Shown: positions 30,286-38,500 of the stretch, in pieces
How the letters are laid out: each line of letters starts with the position of its first letter
Numbering within the stretch: position 1 is the stretch's first letter
Source of the DNA: a virus
Virus record (IMG/VR): IMGVR_UViG_3300044535_002275
Coordinates: 95,511-159,510 of that record
DNA: 64,000 bases
Reading direction: 5' to 3' (one strand)
Program-made: the position numbers and the translations under genes
The notes under the pieces: model-generated
What the model was told of the DNA's origin: nothing
What the model saw: the letters and a program-made list of their open reading frames with translations, nothing else
The model's database searches: none

Positions 30286-31493
30286 TGATGTTCCTTGTCT
30301 TTTCTTGCATGATACTTGGGCTGGCTTACATGGTCTCTATAACGATTACCGGCGCGATTCCACTGTTCACCTTTGCCTTGTAAAATATCAACGATCCGAT
30401 CAACAGTGCTGTTAGTCCAGTCACTGATTAAACCCATGTTGTGATGCGGCTGCGACAACAACATCTGCATCTTGTGATAAGCATCATCTATGGACCAAGG
30501 AATATACAATCTTTGAGGATCGTCTGCAAAAGTTTCAGGAAAACTGCGATATGCAGGATATAAAACATTACAACCAAGAGTGTCAGCTTCGCTGACTGTG
30601 TTAGAAACCCAATCCTGTAATGCACAATTGAATAACACACGGCTGTCATTGAGCAAATTGTAGTAATCGTTTTTCTTGAGATTTTCGTAAATTGTTAGAC
30701 GCCCTTCGCTTTGCATTCTACGAGCACGGTCAACGTACTCAGGATTATTACTACGAAGTGGACCACCGGACAATACAGCAAACTCACATGGTTCAGAAGT
30801 CAATTGACTGTACATGTCAATGAGATCCATAAAGAAACCCGGTTGTTTTTCTTGGTCAAATCTAGCAGCAAATACAACTCGACGTTTACGTTCTGCCCAA
30901 GGACGGATATTTCCGATACCGCCGATGCGTTCTAACACTTCCTCTTTTCCAAATGCAAGACCTGAGATGTTGTAGATAGGAGCTGTCCACCCTGCAATAC
31001 GCATGTGAGCGACCATTTCTTCATTGGTGGCCAGCACATGAACATTAGGAATCTGATTTACCATGCGTTCATAAGTTGACATCCAGCCAGCCATGCCCCA
31101 TACATGTACAAAATCATCAGGATCAATTGCTTGAGCCAAACAACGTACATAGATCTGCGGGCGAAGATTTTCTGGAACCTGATCCATGATGTAAGGCAAG
31201 CTTTCAATGCCGGGTTGAAACATATCCTCAAAGTAAACAACATCTTGGCTGGTTACTTCGCCGTTGCGCATCATTTGAACCAGATTCATCATCTGACTCA
31301 TTGAAAAATAGCTGCGGCCGTGTGCGTCTAAAACTTGCCCCACTGAAATGCTTTGACTGTCGTCAATGGTCGAACCCGGCACATATACAACATCAAGTCC
31401 CTGTCGATCAAAAACACGACGGTTCCATTCTGTTAGTTGCAGAGTGTATCGAGCTTCGTACGACTCTAGTCCCATGTAAAATAGTTTACGCAT
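30282..31493 (-). CDS. GT-B type glycosyltransferase (GT4-like)
   Basis: About 403 aa from the ATG of MRKLFYMGLESYE (an upstream start at 31526 overlaps the next gene). RRVVFAARFDQEKQPGFF opens the C-terminal Rossmann domain, and DWVSNTVSEADTLGCNVLY resembles the ExxxxGxP nucleotide-sugar region. Similar to phage glycosyltransferases that modify DNA or surface glycans; target unknown. Confidence 0.72.
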   Translation of the reverse strand: MRKLFYMGLESYEARYTLQLTEWNRRVFDRQGLDVVYVPGSTIDDSQSISVGQVLDAHGRSYFSMSQMMNLVQMMRNGEVTSQDVVYFEDMFQPGIESLPYIMDQVPENLRPQIYVRCLAQAIDPDDFVHVWGMAGWMSTYERMVNQIPNVHVLATNEEMVAHMRIAGWTAPIYNISGLAFGKEEVLERIGGIGNIRPWAERKRRVVFAARFDQEKQPGFFMDLIDMYSQLTSEPCEFAVLSGGPLRSNNPEYVDRARRMQSEGRLTIYENLKKNDYYNLLNDSRVLFNCALQDWVSNTVSEADTLGCNVLYPAYRSFPETFADDPQRLYIPWSIDDAYHKMQMLLSQPHHNMGLISDWTNSTVDRIVDILQGKGEQWNRAGNRYRDHVSQPKYHARKDKEHQ

Positions 31494-31495
31494 AA

Positions 31496-31708
31496 TTAGC
31501 GAACCCTGGGTGCGTCTTGCATCCACATGTCTTTGACATGTTTACCCTGCAGTCTTTTATTAAACTGTTGGAAAGCATAGCTTTTCCAGTTGTAAAGATC
31601 TGCTTCGTTATAGCGATATCCGTAGTCCCGACAAAATTCAAGATACAGTTCAAGGTCATCAAAAATTTGTTGAACTTTAGGATTGGACTTAATAGTTAGC
31701 TTAGCCAT
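31496..31708 (-). CDS. Conserved phage hypothetical protein, 70 aa
   Basis: DDLELYLEFCRDYGYRYNEA then DLYNWKSYAFQQF is a signature of a small T4-like phage family with no known role. Basic C-terminus. It sits directly upstream of the GT gene. Confidence 0.75.
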   Translation of the reverse strand: MAKLTIKSNPKVQQIFDDLELYLEFCRDYGYRYNEADLYNWKSYAFQQFNKRLQGKHVKDMWMQDAPRVR

Positions 31709-32354
31709 ATATTTTCCTTGCGTGATTACAATTGTAGTGAGGTAAATTAAAATTGCTCTCCCACCATAAGGTATGGTAGTGTTGAGCTCGTGTTATATCT
31801 ATGTTGATATTTAGATAATTGTTCCAGGTATCAATTAATTTTGATTCTGTTAAGTTTGGGTGCCATGCACATTGTATGCTTGTAGTTAGCACATCATTGC
31901 TGATAAAGTAAGTATTGTACAAAGGAGGTTGGTAAAGATACGGTTGTTCTTCGTCGAGATAGTATGGATGCCCGCTGGTTCCTCCCAGCCGTTCTTGTCT
32001 TTCAAAAAGAAGTTTACGGTCTACATCGGTGTCTATAGTAATAATAATATATTTTTTGTTTTTGATCAAGTTTAATTCGTTGCGAAACGGGGCAAGTTCT
32101 CCAAAATGCCCGTGTATGATCCAATTTTTTTCAGGCTCTGCAGAAATATTTTCAAATAGATATTTGTGTACATTTCTACCGCCGGTGCTATGCACAGTTC
32201 CAACTGGCTGAGAATCCGAAACCGGAGCATGCGCATGTTCGTATACTTCAGAATTAAGATCTCCGCTGTTGGCAAAGGATTGATCCAGACACAGTAAATT
32301 TTTAAAATGATTGCCACCGGCCATTGGTGGATACGATATAATTACAGCTGGCAT
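31701..32354 (-). CDS. Hypothetical protein, sulfotransferase-like N-terminus
   Basis: 217 aa. VIISYPPMAGGNHFKNLLCL resembles the P-loop-like PAPS site of sulfotransferases. NWIIHGHFGE and IIITIDTDVDRKLLF follow. The C-terminus is aromatic (HYHTLWWESNFNLPHYN). The assignment is weak; a sugar sulfotransferase would fit nearby glycan genes. Confidence 0.45.
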   Translation of the reverse strand: MPAVIISYPPMAGGNHFKNLLCLDQSFANSGDLNSEVYEHAHAPVSDSQPVGTVHSTGGRNVHKYLFENISAEPEKNWIIHGHFGELAPFRNELNLIKNKKYIIITIDTDVDRKLLFERQERLGGTSGHPYYLDEEQPYLYQPPLYNTYFISNDVLTTSIQCAWHPNLTESKLIDTWNNYLNINIDITRAQHYHTLWWESNFNLPHYNCNHARKIYG

Positions 32355-32815
32355 TATACTGAAACTTTCTGAGATTGATGAGTTTCATATTTAATCAAGC
32401 AACCGTTTTCACCATCTTCGGCTACTTCTATCCAGACACTACGTCCAGGATATCTGTTGGCAATCTGCAGGTACAGATCGTCGGCAATCATTTCGCATGA
32501 TTTGAAATCTAAACTTAAAACGGAACTTGTATTATTGGAACCGGTGGCACGGAAAAGGTTCTCCAGCCAGCGTTTGAATTGGATGAATTCGATATCTCGG
32601 TCATTGTGGAATACATCGATCCACACCCGGAAATGAAAGATGTGACGATGAGGATAACCCAAAAACGATACATCATATTCATCTCCTGTGGCTAACATGG
32701 GGTCTGTCAAGGCCGCAGGATATTTATGGATACCTTCGCGATGAAAAGTTATCCAAATTTTTCGTTCGGCTCGAGACATAATACGATCGACTTGTTCACG
32801 TTCTTGTTGATTCAT
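32354..32815 (-). CDS. Conserved T4-like phage hypothetical protein, 153 aa
   Basis: WITFHREGIHKYPAALTDP, VSFLGYPHRHIFHFRVWI, NDRDIEFIQFKRWL, LDFKSCEMIADDL and WIEVAEDGENG are conserved blocks of a phage family common in marine T4-like genomes. The HRHxFHF strand and the helix with ESCE-like Lys-Ser-Cys-Glu recall T-fold pterin enzymes (QueD/QueF), but this is only a resemblance. It lies close to DpdA. Confidence 0.65.
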   Translation of the reverse strand: MNQQEREQVDRIMSRAERKIWITFHREGIHKYPAALTDPMLATGDEYDVSFLGYPHRHIFHFRVWIDVFHNDRDIEFIQFKRWLENLFRATGSNNTSSVLSLDFKSCEMIADDLYLQIANRYPGRSVWIEVAEDGENGCLIKYETHQSQKVSV

Positions 32816-32824
32816 GTAATTTCC

Positions 32825-33400
32825 TTAATTGAATAATTGTTTAAATGTATCTCTTGATCCCGAAATGTTATGAATCTTTTTCATGGCAGAGTTAGTAATT
32901 CGCATACGATACGAGTTGGGATGACCGTATCCGTCAAATATTACCCATCCGTTGACAGATTTAATTTCTTTGTCTCGAACATTGTTTAACAGTTGGTTGC
33001 GACAATCGTTGTAGCCCTCGGAAAGTTTTTGTTGAATTATATCAATGTCCATATCAATCAACTGAACACTTGATACTTCTAAAAAGTCCGGATCGTATGT
33101 CACTTGATTTTGATTTTGAACTTTGTGTCGATAACGAGTATCGTTAAAGTTGGGAGTGTCGATGATATCAACAATGGTCATCGAACCAACAGTGTGATGT
33201 GCGTGACTGCCTTTCTTCCTGCTTTTATTGTCGACACCATAATCTGGCATGTCCACAAGACCAGTTTTGTCAACTTTATGACCCTTTTGCTGCATTAGAT
33301 AATCAACGAAGTTCCCGACATCGCTATCATTTGACGCCATTGGAACTGATGTTCCTACAGTTATATTATTTTTAATAGTTTTAACTCGTGGTTTTTTCAT
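32825..33400 (-). CDS. Conserved phage hypothetical protein, 191 aa
   Basis: ATG at 33400 in an ATGA overlap with the next gene. Contains DVGNFVDYLMQQKGHKVDKT, SMTIVDIIDTPNFNDTRYRH and IKSVNGWVIFDGYGHPNSYR. Basic, mixed alpha/beta. Family unassigned. Its operon position next to DpdA suggests a role with DNA modification (inference). Confidence 0.6.
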   Translation of the reverse strand: MKKPRVKTIKNNITVGTSVPMASNDSDVGNFVDYLMQQKGHKVDKTGLVDMPDYGVDNKSRKKGSHAHHTVGSMTIVDIIDTPNFNDTRYRHKVQNQNQVTYDPDFLEVSSVQLIDMDIDIIQQKLSEGYNDCRNQLLNNVRDKEIKSVNGWVIFDGYGHPNSYRMRITNSAMKKIHNISGSRDTFKQLFN

Positions 33401-33918
33401 TTGATTACTATGTCCTGTTTGTATTGAGACCAATCTGTAAATTTATTTCTATCCAATAAGTCATGTAGATGATGACACCATACTCCGGGATTAGATTTAG
33501 AAAAATCTACATCATCTAATTTAATTGTAGCATTATACCCCAATTGTTGTAAATAGGGCAGCTTGACTGAAATCATTGGGATGAACATCGGATGTTCAGT
33601 CAAGCCGGACTCTAGCAGCCCTTCAACTTGGTCAACATCGACATCTAATGTGCACCAGTATCCTTGATTAAGGCAAGCAAAAATCATACCAGACCACAGA
33701 TCCCAAATTTGAGCATTGTTGGCTATACCTTTAGGAAAGCTTTGGTTAGCGCCAAAATACACATGCTGGATACCGTCGGGGTTAAGTCGCAAGTGATATT
33801 CAATATCGTCAATGGGCTGCACATCTACCACAAACAAAGTATTCATGTTATAAGCAGGTGTGTGTTCTACTTCGATTCCGGTAAAGAATCGCACATTTTG
33901 GTGGTCTTGTCTATTCAT
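33397..33918 (-). CDS. Conserved T4-like phage protein near DpdA, 173 aa
   Basis: RFFTGIEVEHTPAYNMNTLF then VVDVQP and HVYFGANQSFPKGIANNA are conserved blocks. ANQSFPKG resembles loops of radical-SAM-like or QueE-related proteins but no Cys cluster is visible. The gene lies 8 nt from the DpdA-like gene, coupling it to 7-deazaguanine DNA insertion. Confidence 0.65.
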   Translation of the reverse strand: MNRQDHQNVRFFTGIEVEHTPAYNMNTLFVVDVQPIDDIEYHLRLNPDGIQHVYFGANQSFPKGIANNAQIWDLWSGMIFACLNQGYWCTLDVDVDQVEGLLESGLTEHPMFIPMISVKLPYLQQLGYNATIKLDDVDFSKSNPGVWCHHLHDLLDRNKFTDWSQYKQDIVIK

Positions 33919-33925
33919 CAGTATT

Positions 33926-35626
33926 TTAATCGTTGACAGTGTTTTCTAATTGGTCTAGTAATTCTTCATCGAACTCAGCGGTTTCGATTTCTTCGTCTTC
34001 TGTATCAAATAAGTTATTGAACATGACCCGGGAATTTACAGCTCTGGGTCCAGTAAAACCTCTAGTTCCAATTACTCTTTCCCATACTTTAGCATGATCT
34101 TTAATAATTTGCAAGCTGGTCTGGCGATCTTTAGCAGAAAAAACCTTATCAATAATTCGTACAATATCTAGATCCGAATCAAGCGGATGTACCATCATGT
34201 CCGGACATTGCCCTGAATCAAAAACACGATTTGCACGTTGTACAGCTTCGATATGCATCCAAACATTATGTCCCATCAGTAGTGCATAGCTAAAGCTATC
34301 CCAAGAAGTTTTTCCTTCTTTTCCTACCTTATTCAGCATGCCAGGAGCATAGTGACAAATGTCTGAAATTTTCAATCGGCTGCTAATCGGACTGTCTTCA
34401 AATCCGGGATGTATAACTGTATTAGCTTTGCTGTTTGCTTTATCTTGTCTAACAACATCACCAAACAAACGATTGTCAGTGGCGTACTTTTTGTTATCAG
34501 CTGTGGGACTCATTTGATAACTCCACTTTGATCGATTCTCTGTAGTGATGTTATGATACAATTGTCCGTTGGCTGTGGCCAAGAATGGACTGGCACAATC
34601 AAAGCTAATAGTAAATGTAGGATTGTGATAACGCCTAACGCTGCGTTGAATAGCAGTCAATAGCACAGCCCATTCAAGTTTACTTGTGCCCAAGAAATGC
34701 ATCCAATCCTGTACACCGGACTCTAATAATCCATCATGTATTAAATGTACCAAGCGTTTTAATATCAATTCAACATCGCACATGTTCTGACCTCCCATGC
34801 CCCAGCCGTTGAAGTGTTTTTCGTATTTTTTCGGATCGCAATAATCCTTCATTGTTTGATACCAACGCTCTGCTTCGTCGTGATCACCGCCCTGCAATAC
34901 ATTTAAAATTTTAGTATCGCCATATCTGTTGGCAATCCAATATTCGTTGTTGTATTTGGTTGCATTGACAGCATCGTCGTAGCTGGTAATACCAGAAGCT
35001 GCAGATGCTTTGGGATCACGGAAAGTCCAAGTTGGAATATCCATTGTCATGCCATACGTAGCTATGCCCATTTGCCATTTGAGCACAGTCTCTCTCATTT
35101 TTTTTGCAGCATCTAATTTGGCTTGATATTCTTTGACATGATCGATTTTAATAAATTTTGGCTTGCCATTCTTGTCAAATTTTTGATTGCCAGCATCGTC
35201 TAGTAACGGTTTTAATTCAATACCCTTGGCCACAGCTTCTGCCATTAGTGCAGCAACTTCAGGACTGCTGGGATCCTTCCATTCTCCGGGCCATACTCCT
35301 TTGGCAATCTGGAACCCTCCTGAGTCAGCTAACATAATAGTATTGGGATCTCTATTACGAATCATATCCTCGCGAGGATCCGGCTTTGCTAAATCCAAGT
35401 TAGCATGCCCTGCTGAGTACAGACTCCAACGATATGGGAATAGTCCTTCTTGGGAATTCAACCAGTTAAGTTGCTCCATGTTAGGAATTCCAGCAGGCAT
35501 ACGAGACTGTTCTACATACTCACTGGTTCGTTGACGTCCTACATAATTGGCATAAAAACTACTGAGTGCCGGTAAGAAAATAGCATAGTCTTGTTGCTTG
35601 TCTGTTAAGTTATCTTGTTCGTTCAT
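33926..35626 (-). CDS. dpdA: DpdA-like 7-deazaguanine DNA transglycosylase (TGT family)
   Basis: 566 aa from the ATG at 35626 with AAGGAAA before it. Related to tRNA-guanine transglycosylase: IMLADSGGFQIAKG has the catalytic-site Asp and DSGGFQ; KILNVLQGGD matches the VQGG loop; GWGMGGQ and TISFDCASPF follow. DpdA inserts 7-deazaguanine bases into DNA in phages. The QueE, QueD and FolE genes of this window would supply the base. No C-terminal Zn cluster seen, as in DpdA forms. Confidence 0.85.
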   Translation of the reverse strand: MNEQDNLTDKQQDYAIFLPALSSFYANYVGRQRTSEYVEQSRMPAGIPNMEQLNWLNSQEGLFPYRWSLYSAGHANLDLAKPDPREDMIRNRDPNTIMLADSGGFQIAKGVWPGEWKDPSSPEVAALMAEAVAKGIELKPLLDDAGNQKFDKNGKPKFIKIDHVKEYQAKLDAAKKMRETVLKWQMGIATYGMTMDIPTWTFRDPKASAASGITSYDDAVNATKYNNEYWIANRYGDTKILNVLQGGDHDEAERWYQTMKDYCDPKKYEKHFNGWGMGGQNMCDVELILKRLVHLIHDGLLESGVQDWMHFLGTSKLEWAVLLTAIQRSVRRYHNPTFTISFDCASPFLATANGQLYHNITTENRSKWSYQMSPTADNKKYATDNRLFGDVVRQDKANSKANTVIHPGFEDSPISSRLKISDICHYAPGMLNKVGKEGKTSWDSFSYALLMGHNVWMHIEAVQRANRVFDSGQCPDMMVHPLDSDLDIVRIIDKVFSAKDRQTSLQIIKDHAKVWERVIGTRGFTGPRAVNSRVMFNNLFDTEDEEIETAEFDEELLDQLENTVND

Positions 35627-35695
35627 TCGGTTTCCTTTTCCTGCGGGCACAATTTCTTTATAATTTCCAACTGTTCCTAAACTGCTCCAGAGATT

Positions 35696-36430
35696 TCACG
35701 GTCTAGTACTTGCTGTAGATTCAAACAGCACATCATAAAAAAATGTCAGCGAATCTGATTTTTCTACTGTGCGATAAGCATCGATAACTGCTTTATCGAT
35801 GTACTTAGGATTTGCCCACCAGTCTTCGAAATAAATTTCAAACTCGGGATTAAATCTGCGATGCACCGGTAGGGCAATGTCGCCGGCAATCATAACGTAA
35901 CCAGCTTTTTCTAATAATTCTCTACCGATATTTCTTGCATCCTGGCTTTCGCCGTTGTTGTCCCAAGCATCATGTTCGTAAGTGATTAATCCAAACTCTT
36001 GAGTCTTTAAAACAGATGTCAATACCGAAAGATTAGCACTGGGCGGCGCAATATCAATTTGCAAATAATCAAAGTAATCAGGAAGTATAGAATAATCATA
36101 TTCTGTAGCATTGGCAGTGATTAATTGAGAGTTAGGTCTGTGCATACCCCACATTTTAGCATATTCAGCACCGCCTGGTAAATCCATGCTAACGCCAGAC
36201 CAACCTAGCAATTTTTCCAAAAGCCAGGTATTGTTCTCTCTATAATCGTCATTACAGCCGATTTCTAAAAAAGTTCCTTCTCGCTTGCCTTGAGTGAGTG
36301 CTATTACAAATAAATCTTGACCTGCTTCGCTTTGTCTACCACACAGCATCTCGGGATGAAAATTGTTAATAAGATATTTAAATTTTGATCCGCTCACTGT
36401 TTCAGTCGCTCCATGGTCAAGATACGACAA
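35696..36430 (-). CDS. FkbM-like methyltransferase
   Basis: 244 aa. GQDLFVIALTQGKREGTFLE then IGCNDDYRENNTWLLEK is the SAM site; DYLQIDIAPPSANLSVL and NPEFEIYFED follow. FkbM-type enzymes O-methylate sugars or small molecules. Located between DpdA and clamp genes; a 37-nt overlap with the next gene. Confidence 0.75.
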   Translation of the reverse strand: MSYLDHGATETVSGSKFKYLINNFHPEMLCGRQSEAGQDLFVIALTQGKREGTFLEIGCNDDYRENNTWLLEKLLGWSGVSMDLPGGAEYAKMWGMHRPNSQLITANATEYDYSILPDYFDYLQIDIAPPSANLSVLTSVLKTQEFGLITYEHDAWDNNGESQDARNIGRELLEKAGYVMIAGDIALPVHRRFNPEFEIYFEDWWANPKYIDKAVIDAYRTVEKSDSLTFFYDVLFESTASTRP

Positions 36431-36744
36431 AGTTCTTGATCAAAGTCCTGTTCATCGGCTACAAGATAACTGGTTACCTGTGGTTCTTCGTAGTTGGTTG
36501 CACTTTCCTTGCTGGGATGTCGAATTGTTACAACATATCCACCCATGACTGATTTGATGTCAATTCTCAAACCGGTTTCAAGCCTATGTGTGTCAACGGC
36601 TGAAGGAAATGGTACTTCATTACCCCCATCTCGATAAAGACGATCTACGGCATCTTGTTCAACCTTCCATTCCGGATGTAGAATGTTGGCACGATGCCAA
36701 CACCAACGAGCTTTATTATAGAACCAACGATCGAACCATCTCAT
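36394..36744 (-). CDS. Hypothetical protein, 116 aa
   Basis: Starts MRWFDRWFYNKARWCWHRAN, then a central beta region VMGGYVVTIRHPSKESAT and an acidic C-terminus (DEQDFDQELCRILTMERL). Trp/Arg-rich N-terminus could be amphipathic. Start lies 2 nt after the clamp stop. No recognised family. Confidence 0.65.
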   Translation of the reverse strand: MRWFDRWFYNKARWCWHRANILHPEWKVEQDAVDRLYRDGGNEVPFPSAVDTHRLETGLRIDIKSVMGGYVVTIRHPSKESATNYEEPQVTSYLVADEQDFDQELCRILTMERLKQ

Positions 36745-36745
36745 G

Positions 36746-37477
36746 TCATTTGCTCTGTGCAGGCAAGATATAATTGTACTCAGCAATACCAGAATTAACT
36801 GTGATCATTGCAGCACCGTCGTCGCTGATACGTACAATCTTGTCACCGGTGAGATCCATAATGCTGATAAATTGTTTGACTGGCCAACTCCACGTGCGTT
36901 TTAATGCTCCGGAAACACCGGGCTGAAATACAAATTCACCAGCATGAGTTGAATGATCACCAAAAGAAAATTTCAAATCGCCTTTGTCAGTTTTGGCTTG
37001 AAATGTATTTTCTTCAGCATTGGCAGATGCTTGCATTTTAAGTCTTTGAATACCAGCCACAGTAGGTTCAAATTCCACGTGCCATGTAACGCCTTTGAAC
37101 TTGGCTGTTTTTAATTTTTCGTTTGCAATTTCGGCAGTCATAAATCTATAGTCGTTTTCGAAATCTCCAGTTGAGTTTTCGAAATGCAGTCCCGACAGCA
37201 TATCTATGCCGTTGCGATTTTGCTTTAGTACGTTGATACGAGCATTTTCTCGATACTCACCGAGATTAAGCAGAATTTTAAGTTTGTTGAGATTCGGCAT
37301 TCCAAAAACACCAATAAACTCAGCAACTGGCACTAAAAATTTACCTTCAACTACTACCGAAAGATCTTCGGCAACAGAGTTAATCAAAGTTTCATTCTGG
37401 TCACCAGTAATTTTAACTATATCGATGCAACCTAAGTCGTATGTGTGTTCTACTAAGTCTAATAAGTAATCTTTCAT
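36746..37477 (-). CDS. 45: Sliding clamp (T4 gp45-like)
   Basis: 243 aa, near T4 gp45 length (228). It tethers DNA polymerase and, in T4-like phages, activates late transcription. Features: alternating strands and paired acidic loops (LLDLVEHTYDLGCIDIVKIT, VVVEGKFLVPVAEF, LGEYRENARINVL) and C-terminal YNYILPAQSK. Gene order clamp-polymerase region is typical. The CTAAATA at about 37503-37510 and the sigma70 promoter at 37522-37550 give early and late starts. Confidence 0.85.
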   Translation of the reverse strand: MKDYLLDLVEHTYDLGCIDIVKITGDQNETLINSVAEDLSVVVEGKFLVPVAEFIGVFGMPNLNKLKILLNLGEYRENARINVLKQNRNGIDMLSGLHFENSTGDFENDYRFMTAEIANEKLKTAKFKGVTWHVEFEPTVAGIQRLKMQASANAEENTFQAKTDKGDLKFSFGDHSTHAGEFVFQPGVSGALKRTWSWPVKQFISIMDLTGDKIVRISDDGAAMITVNSGIAEYNYILPAQSK

Positions 37478-37502
37478 GAGTTCTCCAAGGAATAATTTGA
37501 TG

Positions 37503-37550
37503 TTATTTAGATCAATAATATATTTTACATTTTTTATTAAGCAGTGTCAA
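37503..37550 (-). promoter_or_regulatory. Dual promoter of the clamp gene
   Basis: TTGACA (37550-37545), 17-nt spacer, TAAAAT (37527-37522). Farther downstream lies CTAAATAA (37510-37503), 26 nt from the ATG, a late-type core. The gene would be made early and late. Confidence 0.6.
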
Positions 37551-37561
37551 CAGTTACATGC

Positions 37562-38500
37562 TCATTTAGGCATGACTGTGGCCAATGTCTGTCCGCCACG
37601 AATGCTGGTTAATTCACCAGGCTTGCGCAATTCTAACCAGGTATTAGCCGAGTCTATTTTAAAACGCTGCTGCAATTCGAATCCGGCTGACTGTGCGGCT
37701 GTTAATACAGCATGCCCTGGTGTGTAGCACATAAAACTTCTTTCGGCTAAGTCTACTCCGCCGGCTCGATCGCAGTCATTGAATGACATGGCCAACGTAC
37801 CACCGGGTTTGAGCCTGCTGAAAATTTCCACTATGTAGGCTTGAATAATTTCAATAGGTTTAAAATTGAAAAAATAGTAGGCCAGACAAAAAGCAAATTG
37901 ACCAGTTGGTAAATCTGTCAGTATAGGAGCATCAACTGATTCAGTTACTGCATAAGTTCTCAGCCTTCTTTGGTATTGATCGTTGAATCTCAACACAGCA
38001 GGATCTAGTAATTTAAGATCAGTATCAACTAGATACAACGGATCGCATCCTACCAACAGATTAATCCATTCTTCGTGTCCAGGTCGAATAATCATTCCAG
38101 CATGGTGCCAGTCACCGTGTGCTTGTATACGTGCTGTAAGAAATTCTCTAGTTTCTTTGTCAATTTGGTATCGACGGCTCAATGTGTGTTCTATAGAATC
38201 GTACGCAGTCATTTCCTGATATAGTTCAGAGCTTTTGATATAGTAAGACGGTTCGTGCTGACGAATCATTGTTGTAATATTTTCTTTAACTTCGTCTAAT
38301 GTTTGATCAATGTCAACTAAACAGTCAAGTACTCGGTTGTACTGTTGTTGTAGACGTTCAGTTAAATTAGAGAACTGTAAATCATTGGTCTTGACTGTAT
38401 GCAATACCGGAGCCAAAGTTTCATGAGCAATAGGCGCAGTATCTAACGGTGTCATGTCGTCAAGAATGGCTTTATAAGCAAGAAGAGAACTTAGTTTCAT
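37562..38500 (-). CDS. SAM-dependent methyltransferase-like protein, 312 aa
   Basis: The second half has a methyltransferase core: NLLVGCDPLYLVDTDLKLL (an acidic strand), FCLAYYFFNFKPIEIIQAYI, SRLKPGGTLAMSFNDCDRAG. The first 130 residues are helical coiled-coil (TERLQQQYNRVLDCLVDIDQTLDEV). Substrate unknown; it overlaps the polymerase stop by one base. Confidence 0.7.
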   Translation of the reverse strand: MKLSSLLAYKAILDDMTPLDTAPIAHETLAPVLHTVKTNDLQFSNLTERLQQQYNRVLDCLVDIDQTLDEVKENITTMIRQHEPSYYIKSSELYQEMTAYDSIEHTLSRRYQIDKETREFLTARIQAHGDWHHAGMIIRPGHEEWINLLVGCDPLYLVDTDLKLLDPAVLRFNDQYQRRLRTYAVTESVDAPILTDLPTGQFAFCLAYYFFNFKPIEIIQAYIVEIFSRLKPGGTLAMSFNDCDRAGGVDLAERSFMCYTPGHAVLTAAQSAGFELQQRFKIDSANTWLELRKPGELTSIRGGQTLATVMPK

